64,000 nt of DNA from Casp-actino8 sp964563545 (GCA_964563545.1 CAZLXB010000002.1:1-64000); one strand, 5' to 3'; numbered from the stretch's first letter, positions 48,531 to 57,710 are shown. Notes: generated by a model not told the origin, from the sequence alone. Translations and numbers: made by a program.

Positions 48531-49268
48531 TCAGCCGCCGGTCGCCCTGGCGAGAGTTCCGAGGTACAACTCGATCACGTTCGGGTCAGCCAGCAACTCG
48601 CGTCCGGTTCCGGTGTAGGCGTTGCGTCCTTGATCGAGCACGTATCCACGGTGTACGACCTGCAGGCAACGGCGGGCGTTCTGCTCGACCATGAGAATCG
48701 CCACACCCGACTGGTTGATCGTCCGGCAATTCACGAAGACTTCGTCTTGAAGAGCCGGTGACAGCCCGGCCGACGGCTCGTCGAGCAACAAGATCTTGGG
48801 TTGCATCATGAGCGCGCGACCCATGGCGACCATCTGGCGCTCGCCTCCCGACAAAGCACCGGCCCGCTGCGCCGCCCGCTCCCCCAATTTCGGGAACATC
48901 TGGACCACGTAGTCGAATCTCTCTCCGAAGACGCTCGGCTTCAAGAAGCAACCCATCTCGAGGTTCTCGCGAACCGTCAGACTCGGAAAGACGTTCTTGG
49001 TCTGGGGCACGTAGCCGACCCCGAGAGCGACGAGCTCATGCGCCTTACGGCCGGTGATGTCTTGGCCGTTCAACCGAATGACTCCGGAACGAACCTTGCA
49101 CTGACCCAGAACCGCTTTCAGGAACGTCGATTTGCCGGCTCCATTGGGACCGATGATCCCGACGAACTCACCGGACCGAACCTCGAGGTTGCAGCCGTTC
49201 AGGATGTTGACTTCGGGGATGTATCCGGCGACGAGATCGGTCGCGTCGAGCACGACGTCGGCGGTCAT
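48531..49268 (-). CDS. livF: Branched-chain amino-acid ABC transporter ATPase LivF
   Basis: This 245-residue ATPase has Walker A GPNGAGKST (40-48), signature LSGGERQ (139-145) and Walker B ILLLDEPSAGLSP, with the short LivF-type C-terminus (YLGTLARATGG). It energises the importer with LivG. Its ATG 49268 overlaps the livG stop by four bases. It is the last gene of the livH-livM-livG-livF chain. Confidence 0.95.
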   Translation of the reverse strand: MTADVVLDATDLVAGYIPEVNILNGCNLEVRSGEFVGIIGPNGAGKSTFLKAVLGQCKVRSGVIRLNGQDITGRKAHELVALGVGYVPQTKNVFPSLTVRENLEMGCFLKPSVFGERFDYVVQMFPKLGERAAQRAGALSGGERQMVAMGRALMMQPKILLLDEPSAGLSPALQDEVFVNCRTINQSGVAILMVEQNARRCLQVVHRGYVLDQGRNAYTGTGRELLADPNVIELYLGTLARATGG

Positions 49269-50140
49269 GAGTTCTCCTCCAAGAGGGACTGGCCCTGGTG
49301 CGAGCCGAGGTACGCATCGATCACGGCCGGGTTCCGAGAAATGTCATCGGGCGTGCCCTCGGCGATGATGCGGCCTTCGGCCATCACGATCACCCAGTCG
49401 GAGACGTCGTGCACCATGTCCATGTCGTGCTCGACGAAGAGGACCGTCATTCCTTCATCGCGCAGACCTCGAATGTGTTCGTTCAAACTCTGCTTCAGGG
49501 CCGGATTCACTCCGGCCATCGGCTCGTCGAGCATGACGAGGGTGGGGTCGGTCATGAGGGCACGGGCCATTTCGAGAAGTTTGCGCTGACCACCGGAAAG
49601 TGCGCCTGCGTACTCATCGCGCATGTGACCGAGTTTGAAACGCTCCAAGAGACCCTCGGCACGTCGGGTGATCGAGTCCTCCTGACCCGCCCAAATCGCC
49701 GAGAAGAGGCCGTTCCACCACTTCTCACCCTTTTGGCCGGTCGCACCCAACCGCATGTTCTCGATCACCGAGAGTTTGGTGAGACTCTTGGTCAACTGGA
49801 AGGTGCGCACCATGCCCAGCGCCGCCGTCCGATGGGAAGCAACCTTCTCCATCGAACGTCCATCGAAACTCCAGCTGCCGGTGTTCGGGTTGTCGAAACC
49901 GGTGAGCAGGTTGAAGAGGGTCGTCTTGCCGGCACCGTTCGGACCGATGAGAGCCGTGATGGATCCACGTTGAACTTCGATGTGATCGACGTCGACGGCC
50001 ACGATCCCCCCGAACTGCCGGCGAATACCGTCACCGACGAGAATGGGATCGGGCTTCTTCGCCCCCGGCTCGCGGGCACAGTTCTCGAGAGCCGAACGCG
50101 CCGCTTGGGCGATCGGTGAATACGTGCGTTCAGCGACCAT
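49265..50140 (-). CDS. livG: Branched-chain amino-acid ABC transporter ATPase LivG
   Basis: This 291-residue ATPase has Walker A GPNGAGKTT (66-74), signature LSGGQRKLLEMARALM, and Walker B LVMLDEPMAGVNP typical of LivG, then EHDMDMVHDVSDWVIVM. An N-terminal extension of about 33 residues precedes the usual start and is low in conservation; a start inside it is possible. It overlaps livM by eleven bases and livF by four. Confidence 0.94.
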   Translation of the reverse strand: MVAERTYSPIAQAARSALENCAREPGAKKPDPILVGDGIRRQFGGIVAVDVDHIEVQRGSITALIGPNGAGKTTLFNLLTGFDNPNTGSWSFDGRSMEKVASHRTAALGMVRTFQLTKSLTKLSVIENMRLGATGQKGEKWWNGLFSAIWAGQEDSITRRAEGLLERFKLGHMRDEYAGALSGGQRKLLEMARALMTDPTLVMLDEPMAGVNPALKQSLNEHIRGLRDEGMTVLFVEHDMDMVHDVSDWVIVMAEGRIIAEGTPDDISRNPAVIDAYLGSHQGQSLLEENS

Positions 50141-51140
50141 CGAAAGCCATCTCCTGTCGATTGCCGAACACTCCCTGGGGGCGGTACACCATCAGGAGAA
50201 TCAGGGTGAGACCGATGAGGATGTAGTTCAACTGGCCGACCTGGGTGGACTTCATGAGGGTGATATTCCCCAGATGGATCGGGTCTTCGGCGACCTGGCG
50301 CAAGAAGTTGTCCATGAACGTGAAGATGCCCCAGAACATCATCGGGCCGACGATCGATCCCGACACTTTGGCGACGCCGCCCAGAACCAGTGCGGTCAAG
50401 ATGTAGAAAGTGACGTCACGGCTGTAGTTGTCGGGCTGCACCGCGGCCCGGTCGAGGGCGAAAACCATTCCGGAGATCGTTCCGATCACACCGCCCATGA
50501 TCAGCGCTTGCATCTTGTACGAGTAGACGTTCTTGCCGAGCGAACGCACGGCATCTTCGTCCTCACGGATCGCTTTCAGGACCCGGCCCCACGGACTCTT
50601 CATCAACTTGTAGACGAAGAAGCCGAGCAGCGCGACGAGCACCCAACCCACGATCAGAGTCCAGAGTTCGCGACCGGTGAAGCGGAAAGGCCAGAAGCCG
50701 TATCGATCGGCTTCTTGGATACCGAGCGAGTTGCCAACCTTTCGGAAAGGCTGGGCGAAACTGTTGATACCGTCGCTGCCCCCGAAGAAGGTCTTGAACC
50801 TCACGGAGCGGACGATCAGGCGAATGATCTCGGCGGCGGCGATGGTCACGATGGCGAGATAGTCGGCGCGCAAGCGCAAGGTCGGCACACCCATGAGGAG
50901 TCCGAGCAGCACCGAGAACAGGATCCCGAGGGGGATGCCCCACCAGAACGAGATGTCGAAGTAGTGCGCGGTCATACCGAGCCCGTAGGCGCCACAGGCC
51001 ATGAAGCCGGCCTGGCCGAAGTTCAACAGTCCGGCGTAGCCGAACTGAACGTTCATGCCGATCGCCGCAATGGCGAAATACACCGCGTTGATTCCGATGA
51101 GGCCCTTCAGGCTGTTCTCGATGATGAGCGACCAGTCCAT
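50130..51140 (-). CDS. livM: Branched-chain amino-acid ABC transporter permease LivM
   Basis: This 336-residue membrane protein has about eight to ten helices. The LivM signature region GYAGLLNFGQAGFMACGAYGLGMTA and the coupling-helix region AIREDEDAVRSLGKNVYSYKMQALIMGG are clear. The C-terminus is cytoplasmic (YRPQGVFGNRQEM). It forms the translocation pore with LivH. It begins three bases after the livH stop and overlaps livG by eleven bases. Confidence 0.94.
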   Translation of the reverse strand: MDWSLIIENSLKGLIGINAVYFAIAAIGMNVQFGYAGLLNFGQAGFMACGAYGLGMTAHYFDISFWWGIPLGILFSVLLGLLMGVPTLRLRADYLAIVTIAAAEIIRLIVRSVRFKTFFGGSDGINSFAQPFRKVGNSLGIQEADRYGFWPFRFTGRELWTLIVGWVLVALLGFFVYKLMKSPWGRVLKAIREDEDAVRSLGKNVYSYKMQALIMGGVIGTISGMVFALDRAAVQPDNYSRDVTFYILTALVLGGVAKVSGSIVGPMMFWGIFTFMDNFLRQVAEDPIHLGNITLMKSTQVGQLNYILIGLTLILLMVYRPQGVFGNRQEMAFDGR

Positions 51141-51143
51141 CTG

Positions 51144-52508
51144 CTACCCCACTCTCTGTGCCTTGCCGAGGATTCCCTGGGGCCTGAAGAGCAAGACGAG
51201 GATCAGGATGAGGAGCGCCGGGGTCGTCTTGAGCTCGGTTGGCACGACCATGGATGCGACCTCGACCATCACGCCCACCGCGAAGCCTCCCACCAATGCA
51301 CCAAAGGCCGACCCGAGTCCGCCGAGGGTGATGCCAGCGAACATCAGGAAGAGGAGTCGACCACCCATGTCGAAGCTCACCTGCTCGTCGAGTCCACGGA
51401 AGATGCCACCGGCCGCGGCCAGAGCACCACCCAGGATCCAAACGAGTCGCACGACGCGTTCGGAATCGATACCCGTGGCCGAGGCGAGATCCGGGTTGTC
51501 CGACACCGCTCGAGTGGCCTTTCCGAGACGCGTGTACCGCAGGCTCAAGGCCACGGCGATCAGGATCAAGAGTGACAGAACGGAGACGGTGAAATCACGC
51601 GGCGTGATGGAGATCGGCCCGATTTCCCAGGCCTTCTGGAGCGAATACTCCTTGAAAGGTCGGGTACGGCTGTCGAATCGCGACAGGAAGAAGTTGCGCA
51701 GCAGGATCGACAACCCAACGGTGAGAACCATCTGGGTGACGAGACCGATACCCCGTCGACGAAGACGTAGGAAGATGCCGGCGTTGAGCGCCCACCCGAA
51801 CCCCCCACCCAGCACGATCGCCAAGGGAGCGGCCAGAAGGATGTGGAAGGAACCATCCGAGTGAACGCCGGGGATGAAGGCCAGAAAGCCGAGGAACGAC
51901 AGTCCCGTGACATTCAGCAGATAACCGACCAATCCGCCGAAGGTGACCATTTCGCCGTGAGCGAAATTGGTGAGACCGGTGGTTCCGAAGATCAATGAAA
52001 GCCCGACCGAGCACATGGCGAGCACCAATCCGAGTCGGATTCCGTTCACTCCCCGCTGAGCGAGTTTGTCGATCAAACTTTGACTTCCCCCTTGGGACTC
52101 ACCGGTGAAGAAGTTGATCACCTTGGTGGAGGTGATGAACGAATCAGTGGCCACTTGTTGCACTGCTGCCGACGCACCGGAGAGCTTCTGGCCGTCGGGC
52201 AGGGTGCTCTCGTCGAGGGTCACCGTGTAGTCGGCCTTTTCCGGGACGGGAATCACGGCCACGCCTTTGTCGTCCGTCTCGGCCCGCCCGATCTCCGATC
52301 CGGCCGCATCGGTCACGATGATCGTCACGCCGGACACGGGTTGGTTGTCGGTCTTACCGGAGGCGTCTCGGAACTGTTCCTTGACCTGAATCCGGATCTG
52401 GTAACCGTCGTCGGCCGAGGCACCGGAGGCTCCGAAGGCCAGAACGGTCAGGGCCGCCACGACGGCGGCCAGCCAACGACAGAATCGAAGAGAGATGGCC
52501 GAGCTCAT
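51144..52508 (-). CDS. livH: LivH-type permease with exported N-terminal domain
   Basis: This 454-residue protein is longer than the usual LivH of about 290. Residues 1-32 look like a signal peptide (hydrophobic core, then GASGASADDG). Residues 36-125 form a soluble beta-rich domain (VSGVTIIVTDAAGSEIGRAETDDKG, VTLDESTLPDG) like a carboxypeptidase-regulatory or transthyretin-like fold. From about 150 the ordinary permease begins (RGVNGIRLGLVLAMCSVGLSLIFGTTGLTNFAHGEMV). ATG 52508 has GCAGGTG just upstream. The extra domain would face outside, next to the binding protein. I believe similar fusions occur in other actinobacteria. Confidence 0.88.
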   Translation of the reverse strand: MSSAISLRFCRWLAAVVAALTVLAFGASGASADDGYQIRIQVKEQFRDASGKTDNQPVSGVTIIVTDAAGSEIGRAETDDKGVAVIPVPEKADYTVTLDESTLPDGQKLSGASAAVQQVATDSFITSTKVINFFTGESQGGSQSLIDKLAQRGVNGIRLGLVLAMCSVGLSLIFGTTGLTNFAHGEMVTFGGLVGYLLNVTGLSFLGFLAFIPGVHSDGSFHILLAAPLAIVLGGGFGWALNAGIFLRLRRRGIGLVTQMVLTVGLSILLRNFFLSRFDSRTRPFKEYSLQKAWEIGPISITPRDFTVSVLSLLILIAVALSLRYTRLGKATRAVSDNPDLASATGIDSERVVRLVWILGGALAAAGGIFRGLDEQVSFDMGGRLLFLMFAGITLGGLGSAFGALVGGFAVGVMVEVASMVVPTELKTTPALLILILVLLFRPQGILGKAQRVG

Positions 52509-52594
52509 CACCTGCAGATCAACCTTCTGGCCACTCGATCCCCCGACAGCCGGCATACCGAGAACCGGACGTCTCGCATGGTAGTTCAGAGTCC

Positions 52595-53503
52595 GTGAGC
52601 GGAGAAAGACTCGGTTCGGTATCGAGGACCCGAGCGGCCGTGTTCGGGGTTCTGTTGGCTTCCGCGCTCTTCGGCACGACCGGCACCGCTCTGGCCCAGG
52701 CATCGACCGACGTCGATCCCTTGAGCACAGGCGTCCTTCGGTTGCTCGTCGGTGGATTCGGGCTGACTTTGATCGCCTGGAAGGATCTGTCCTCGATCCG
52801 GGGACGTCTGGGACCGGTTCTCGTCGGCGCACTCGGAGTTGCCGTCTACCAACTCGGATTCTTCTGGGCCACCAGAAGCACGGGTGTGGCCATGGCGAGC
52901 ACGGTCACCATCGGGGTGAGCCCGGTCGCGAGTTGGTTCATCGGAAGCTTCCGTGGTCGACCCCGACCGCCCGGTCTCTGGTTCGTGGCGGCGGCGGTCA
53001 TCGTCGTCGGCCTCATTCTCCTCGTGACCGGCGGATACGACTCGCTCGAAGTCGTGCCGCGCGGGGTTGCCGCCGCCGTCCTCGCCGGCATCGCCTACGC
53101 CTCGTACACGGAATCCGCCTCGGCTCTGGTCAGCCGATCCGTGCCCACGACCACCGTGATGGCTGCGCTCTTTCTTGGCGCAGGTCTCATCACGGCACCA
53201 GCTCTCGCTTGGACAGGTGTCGACATTCTTCACACGTCCCGCGGATTGATCGTTCTCGGATACCTGGGCCTCATCACACTCACCGCTTCGTACGTGGCCT
53301 TCGGGTGGTCACTGCAGTACATACCGCCGACCCTCGTCGTGATGCTCACCCTTCTCGAGCCGGTCGTCGCCGCGATTCTTTCCGTCTTCGTTCTTCATCA
53401 GAATCTTGCGCCACTCGGCTGGATCGGCGCGATCGGCGTCGGCCTGGGCATGATCCTTGCCGGGCGGTCGGCCCGCCGGGCGACGACTACCGTCAGCCCA
53501 TGA
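52595..53503 (+). CDS. EamA-family (DMT) transporter
   Basis: This 302-residue integral membrane protein has ten predicted helices in two EamA repeats (about 15-140 and 155-290), with ALFGTTGTALAQ near the start and LLEPVVAAILSVFVLHQNL in the last part. Such proteins export or import metabolites, often amino acids. The start is GTG 52595; a TAGTTC box lies seven bases upstream. Divergent from livH and coupled to the next gene by an ATGA overlap. The substrate is unknown. Confidence 0.9.
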   Translation: MSGERLGSVSRTRAAVFGVLLASALFGTTGTALAQASTDVDPLSTGVLRLLVGGFGLTLIAWKDLSSIRGRLGPVLVGALGVAVYQLGFFWATRSTGVAMASTVTIGVSPVASWFIGSFRGRPRPPGLWFVAAAVIVVGLILLVTGGYDSLEVVPRGVAAAVLAGIAYASYTESASALVSRSVPTTTVMAALFLGAGLITAPALAWTGVDILHTSRGLIVLGYLGLITLTASYVAFGWSLQYIPPTLVVMLTLLEPVVAAILSVFVLHQNLAPLGWIGAIGVGLGMILAGRSARRATTTVSP

Positions 53504-54444
53504 CCTATCCGCCGCTTCCGATCCGCACCCGCGTCAGCGAGTTGCTCGGCGTCGACTACCCCATCGTGCAGGCTCCCATGGGCTGGATCGCCCGATCAGC
53601 ATTGGCGAGCGCGGTGAGCCGGGCCGGCGCACTCGGAATCATCGAGACGTCATCGGGCGAACTCGACGCCGTTCGGCGAGAAATTCTTCTGATGCGGGAG
53701 CTCACCGATCGGCCATTCGGAGTGAATATCGCGCAGCTGTTCGTGCGCGACCCGGGCATCGTCGATTTCGTGGTGGAACAAGGGGTGAAGTTCGTGACCA
53801 CTTCAGCCGGAGACCCTCGGCAGTACACGGGCCGTCTGAAGGAGGCCGGACTCACGGTCTTCCACGTGGTGCCCACGTTGTCGGCGGCTCTGAAGGCCGT
53901 CGATGCCGGAGTTGATGGCCTCGTGGTCGAGGGTGGCGAAGGAGGAGGCTTCAAGAATCCGCGCGATGTTTCGACCATGGTCTTGCTCCCGCTGGTCTGC
54001 TCGAAGGTCGACATCCCGGTGATCGCCGCCGGTGGAATATGCGACGGCGTCTCGATGGCGGCGGCGTTCGCTCTCGGGGCCGAGGGGGTACAGATGGGAA
54101 CTCGGATGGTCTCGGCCCTCGAATCGCCCATTCACGACAACTGGAAGCGCGCCATCGTCGACGGGGCCGAGACCGACACCGTGTTCCTCAACCGTTTCTC
54201 CCGTCCCGGCTTGCGGGCCATCCGTACCGAGCGCACGACGGAACTCGAGAAACAGGAGCACGTCCCGCTCACCGAGATGAGCCGTGCGATGGATCTCTAC
54301 TTCGGTGGTGACATGGAGGCCGCCATCGCGTTGACCGGACAGGTGATGGGTCGAATCGAGAGCATAGAACCAGTCGAGTCGATCATTCGACGCACGGTGG
54401 TCGAGTTCAGGCAAGCGCGCGAACGTCTGAATTCGGTCGACTGA
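53500..54444 (+). CDS. Nitronate monooxygenase-like flavoenzyme
   Basis: This 314-residue TIM-barrel protein matches the NMO/2-nitropropane dioxygenase group: YPIVQAPMGWIA, VEGGEGGGF, and the FMN loop IAAGGICDGVSMAAAFALGAEGVQMGTR. Related enzymes include enoyl reductases and quinone reductases, so oxidation of nitronates is not certain. ATG 53500 overlaps the EamA stop. The final 38 bases overlap the convergent ctaA gene, the longest tail overlap in the window. Confidence 0.88.
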   Translation: MTYPPLPIRTRVSELLGVDYPIVQAPMGWIARSALASAVSRAGALGIIETSSGELDAVRREILLMRELTDRPFGVNIAQLFVRDPGIVDFVVEQGVKFVTTSAGDPRQYTGRLKEAGLTVFHVVPTLSAALKAVDAGVDGLVVEGGEGGGFKNPRDVSTMVLLPLVCSKVDIPVIAAGGICDGVSMAAAFALGAEGVQMGTRMVSALESPIHDNWKRAIVDGAETDTVFLNRFSRPGLRAIRTERTTELEKQEHVPLTEMSRAMDLYFGGDMEAAIALTGQVMGRIESIEPVESIIRRTVVEFRQARERLNSVD

Positions 54445-55303
54445 GACCGCGGTACGCGAGACGAACCACGCCGATCATCAGGGCCGTCGCTCCGGCGACG
54501 TGCAGACCCACGAGAACAGCGGGAATATCGTTGAAGTACTGCACGTAACCAATCGTCGCCTGCACGACTCCGATCGCAAGCAGCACCTCGATCGATCCAC
54601 CGAGTCGCTCCCACGAGTCGAGACTCCGACGGGTGACCACGATCAAACCGAGTAGAAGCAACAGCGTGACGATCACGGCGATGCCATGCACGCGCGCGAC
54701 CGACTCGATGTCGAATCCGAACCGCCGAGCCTCCTCGTCCCCGGCGTGCGGCCCGGTGCCGGTCACGACTGTTCCCGTGAGGATGCTCACGACCGAGAAC
54801 AAGACCACCGACCCCACCAGTCGGCGAACAGAAAGGCCGAGGGGGCTCGTATCCCGAGTGACCTTCGGTGTCCTTGACTTCTCCCACAGCACGGTCGCCG
54901 TGGAGACGAGGATCATCGACAACACGAAATGACCCTGGTTCGCCAGTGGATGCAGGTCGGTCAGAACCACGATTCCCCCGAGCACGACCTGGCCCAGCAC
55001 CCCGGCCACGAGACCCCACGACAGTCGGATCAGGTCTCCTCGGCGTTCACTCAACCGATACGAACCGAGAACCGCCAGAGCTACGCCGGCCGCCACCAGA
55101 CCCGTGAACAGCCGGTTGATCTGTTCGATGGCTCCATGGGCCGACGAGACGTCGATGAACCTCTCGCTGTTGCATCGGGGCCAATCGGCGCAACCGAGAC
55201 CCGATCCTGACAGACGCACGGCTGCGCCGGTCACCACGATCGTGCACAGCAGAAACAACGCCGTCAATGTGATCCGTGAGTAGGTACGGGCCGAGAACCG
55301 CAT
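54407..55303 (-). CDS. ctaA: Heme A synthase
   Basis: This 298-residue membrane protein has eight helices and the CtaA features: RLSGSGLGCADWPRC with a cysteine pair, the histidine HGAIEQINRL, HPLANQGHF, the second cysteine-free repeat GTGPHAGDEEARRFG, RVHG, and GLHVAGATALMIG. It oxidises heme O to heme A for cytochrome oxidase, indicating aerobic respiration. ATG 55303 lies seven bases from TAATCT (55311-55316) with no ribosome site. The long frame upstream is a shadow of the divergent gene. Confidence 0.93.
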   Translation of the reverse strand: MRFSARTYSRITLTALFLLCTIVVTGAAVRLSGSGLGCADWPRCNSERFIDVSSAHGAIEQINRLFTGLVAAGVALAVLGSYRLSERRGDLIRLSWGLVAGVLGQVVLGGIVVLTDLHPLANQGHFVLSMILVSTATVLWEKSRTPKVTRDTSPLGLSVRRLVGSVVLFSVVSILTGTVVTGTGPHAGDEEARRFGFDIESVARVHGIAVIVTLLLLLGLIVVTRRSLDSWERLGGSIEVLLAIGVVQATIGYVQYFNDIPAVLVGLHVAGATALMIGVVRLAYRGLSRPNSDVRALA

Positions 55304-55310
55304 CGGAACG

Positions 55311-55316
55311 AGATTA
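55311..55316 (-). promoter_or_regulatory. -10-like hexamer TAATCT, leaderless promoter of ctaA
   Basis: On the minus strand TAATCT is seven bases before ATG 55303. Confidence 0.55.
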
Positions 55317-55353
55317 GGACGCTCATCGGCCCGACGCCCCCGTCCGGTCTGGC

Positions 55354-55359
55354 TACCCT
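55354..55359 (+). promoter_or_regulatory. -10-like hexamer TACCCT, leaderless promoter of the 55367 gene
   Basis: TACCCT is seven bases before GTG 55367. A GTG at 55361 would be only one base away, so 55367 is the better start. Confidence 0.5.
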
Positions 55360-55366
55360 CGTGACC

Positions 55367-56461
55367 GTGCTCACAGCATTCGACGACTATCCCATTCATC
55401 CTTCGAGTTCGCCCATCGCTTTCACCGCGTCTGGTGATCCGAATCACTACGACCGATACTTCTTCAACGGCTACACCCGCGATGCGTCCCTCTACTTCGG
55501 TGTGGCGATGGGTCTCTACCCGAATCGTCACGTTGCCGACGCCTCGTTCTCGGTGATCGTCGGCGGCAACCGGCAGGTATCGCTCCACTCGTCGATGCGG
55601 GCCCCTACGGACCGCGCGCTTGCCAACATCATCGGGCCGATCGAGGTTCGGATCGTCGAGCCCATGAAACGCCATCGGATCCTGGTCGACTCCGCCGAAC
55701 ATGGAATTCGAGCCGATCTCGAGTTGACGGCCCGCAGTGGCCCGGTGCAGGAGCCGCACTTCTTCGTTCGCAACGGAGTGCGAACGGTCATGGATTACAC
55801 GCGACTCACTCAATTCGGCCATTGGTCGGGTTGGATCGAGGTGGAGGGACGCCGACACATCGTCGGGTCCGACTCGTACGGATCGCGCGACCGTTCGTGG
55901 GGAATCCGTCCGATCGGACCGGTCAGCGATGCCGGTGCGCCGTTCGCGTCCGGGCAGTTCTACTGGCTCTGGGCTCCGGTCAATTTCGAGCGCTACGCGA
56001 CTCACTTCGACATCAACGAGTACGCCGATGGGCGCCGATGGCACGAGGTCGGTTTCGTCATCCCCGACGGTGAATCTCCGGCCATTGCGTCCGATGCCGT
56101 CGGGTACTCACTCGATTGGCGGCCGGGAACTCGATGGGCACGCGCCTTCGACTTGGATCTGACCCAGCCCGACGGAACCAAGAAGCACCTCAGCTTCGAA
56201 CCGCTCTACGAGTTCCAGATGAAGGGCATCGGCTATTTCAACGCCGAGTGGGGACACGGACACTGGAAAGGTGAACTGGCGGTGGGAGCCGAGGCCTGGG
56301 ATCTGCCGGTCGCCGATCCATGTCGGCCCGATCACCTTCACATTCAGGCATTGTGCCGGGTCCGATCCGGCGACGACGAAGGACTCGGAATCCTCGAGCA
56401 ATTGATCATCGGACCTCACGCCCCAACGGGACTCAGCGGCGCCTTCGATCCGGCCCGCTGA
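55367..56461 (+). CDS. Lipocalin-like protein (CrtC/AttH or DUF7064-type)
   Basis: This 364-residue protein is predicted to be mostly beta strand. The run YGSRDRSWGIRP (about 173-184) is the hallmark of the CrtC/AttH-like lipocalin group, which includes hydratases, cyclases and many uncharacterised mycobacterial proteins. FFNGYTRDASLYFGVAMGLYPNRHVADASFS near the start also fits. No signal peptide is seen. GTG 55367 fits leaderless spacing. It lies opposite the SDR-PPOX-methyltransferase set, so a role on a hydrophobic substrate is possible. The reaction is unknown. Confidence 0.7.
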   Translation: MLTAFDDYPIHPSSSPIAFTASGDPNHYDRYFFNGYTRDASLYFGVAMGLYPNRHVADASFSVIVGGNRQVSLHSSMRAPTDRALANIIGPIEVRIVEPMKRHRILVDSAEHGIRADLELTARSGPVQEPHFFVRNGVRTVMDYTRLTQFGHWSGWIEVEGRRHIVGSDSYGSRDRSWGIRPIGPVSDAGAPFASGQFYWLWAPVNFERYATHFDINEYADGRRWHEVGFVIPDGESPAIASDAVGYSLDWRPGTRWARAFDLDLTQPDGTKKHLSFEPLYEFQMKGIGYFNAEWGHGHWKGELAVGAEAWDLPVADPCRPDHLHIQALCRVRSGDDEGLGILEQLIIGPHAPTGLSGAFDPAR

Positions 56462-56479
56462 CGTACTTCGTCAGGAAAC

Positions 56480-57274
56480 TCAGGTGTGCCGGATCGTCAT
56501 GCCACCATCGACGACCAAGGTGGCTCCATTGGTGAAACTCGCCGCAGGCAAGCAAAGACTCACCGTCATCTGGGCCACTTCCTCGGGTTCACCGTAACGC
56601 CGCAACGGGACCTTGCGTTTCGCGTAGGCCTCCTTGGCGTCATCGGGAATCCCACTCGTCATGCCGGTGTTGATCGGCCCGGGACACACGCAGTTGACCG
56701 TGATTCCGAAGCGCCCGAGTTCGACGGCCATGCTGCGAGTGAGTCCGGTCACCCCGGCTTTCGATGCCGAGTAGGCCGCGAGACCGCCGGTTGCCACGAT
56801 CGACTCGGTGGAGGCGATGTTCACGATGCGGCCAAAGCCTCGTTCCCGCATGCCCGGCACGACCAACCTCGCCATGACCACATAAGCGGTCAGATTGACG
56901 TCGAGCGTCGAACGCCACGCGTCGAGAAACGACTCGTCGTCCTGCAGCAAACTGGAGACCTTCGACACGCCCGCGTTGTTGATGAGAATGTCGACGGCGG
57001 ACCAACGAGCGAGCACATCCTCGACCACCGCCTTGGCGAGCTGGCGGTCCGTCACATCGAGTTCGAAACCGATGGCCCGACCCTGGCCATGGACGCGATT
57101 GATCTCGTCCACCACCGCCCCAACACGATCACGACCGAGATCGACGACCGCGACCGAGACTCCCTCGTCGGCGAGGACATGGGCCGTGGCACGACCCATT
57201 CCGGAGGCCGCTCCGGTCACGATCGCCACTCGTCCTCGCAGCGATCGACTGAGCTGCGACACTCGATCATCCAT
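56480..57274 (-). CDS. Short-chain dehydrogenase/reductase
   Basis: This 264-residue classical SDR has the cofactor loop TGAASGMGRA, ILINNAGVS, the catalytic serine in NIASTES, Y-x3-K in YSASKAG, and CPGPINTGM. VDLGRD after the second strand favours NAD(H). ATG 57274 follows the stop of the PPOX gene by one base, with GAGGAT just upstream; an earlier in-frame start at 57307 would overlap that gene. It is the last gene of the methyltransferase-PPOX-PPOX-SDR set. The substrate is unknown. Confidence 0.9.
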   Translation of the reverse strand: MDDRVSQLSRSLRGRVAIVTGAASGMGRATAHVLADEGVSVAVVDLGRDRVGAVVDEINRVHGQGRAIGFELDVTDRQLAKAVVEDVLARWSAVDILINNAGVSKVSSLLQDDESFLDAWRSTLDVNLTAYVVMARLVVPGMRERGFGRIVNIASTESIVATGGLAAYSASKAGVTGLTRSMAVELGRFGITVNCVCPGPINTGMTSGIPDDAKEAYAKRKVPLRRYGEPEEVAQMTVSLCLPAASFTNGATLVVDGGMTIRHT

Positions 57275-57275
57275 C

Positions 57276-57710
57276 TCAGGAATCCTCACGCCAGGTGAAG
57301 CGACCACCCATCCCGTACGAGCGAAGCACGGTGGCCCTCTTGGCCCGAATCACCAGGAACACGTGGTTGTCACTTTCCGGACCGCCGGGCTCGAACGCTC
57401 TCAAGTCGTAGCCCATCTTGTCCCAGAGCTCGAGACGACCCGACGTGGTGTCGACGATCTTGGCCTCACCCCAAACGATGCAGCTGTCCCATCCCGTCGA
57501 CTCACCCACCGAGAAATGGACCGTCGCCCGCGGGTTGTCACGAACATTGCGAACTTTTCGACTCGACGACAGAACGAAGGCCACGATGTCGTCGCCGATC
57601 CAATTGACCGCCACTGGGGCCAGATGCGGCTCACCGTCGGATCCGGTCGTGGCAATGTACGCGAAAGGACCGTAACGACGACTGTCCGCTTTGATCTCCT
57701 CGAGATTCAT
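57276..57710 (-). CDS. Pyridoxamine 5'-phosphate oxidase-fold protein (second of a tandem pair)
   Basis: This 144-residue split-barrel protein has FAYIATTGSDGEPHLAPVAVNWIGDD, NVRDNPRATVHF and a C-terminal LRSYGMGGRFTW. It is similar in layout to the preceding gene (both end in R-x-YGM-x-G-x-x-R-W or close), so the pair is probably a duplication. Relatives bind FMN, F420 or heme. With npdG in the genome an F420-dependent reductase is plausible. ATG 57710 overlaps the preceding stop by four bases. Confidence 0.85.
   Translation of the reverse strand: MNLEEIKADSRRYGPFAYIATTGSDGEPHLAPVAVNWIGDDIVAFVLSSSRKVRNVRDNPRATVHFSVGESTGWDSCIVWGEAKIVDTTSGRLELWDKMGYDLRAFEPGGPESDNHVFLVIRAKRATVLRSYGMGGRFTWREDS

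Noticed and set aside
50043..51575. 510-codon plus-strand frame, very acidic
   Set aside because: Antisense to livM and the 3' part of livH; its Glu/Asp/His-rich composition is the complement of membrane-protein codons.
55304..56044. Upstream extension of the ctaA frame
   Set aside because: It is antisense to the lipocalin-like gene and not part of heme A synthase; the TAATCT box and ATG 55303 fit the true start.
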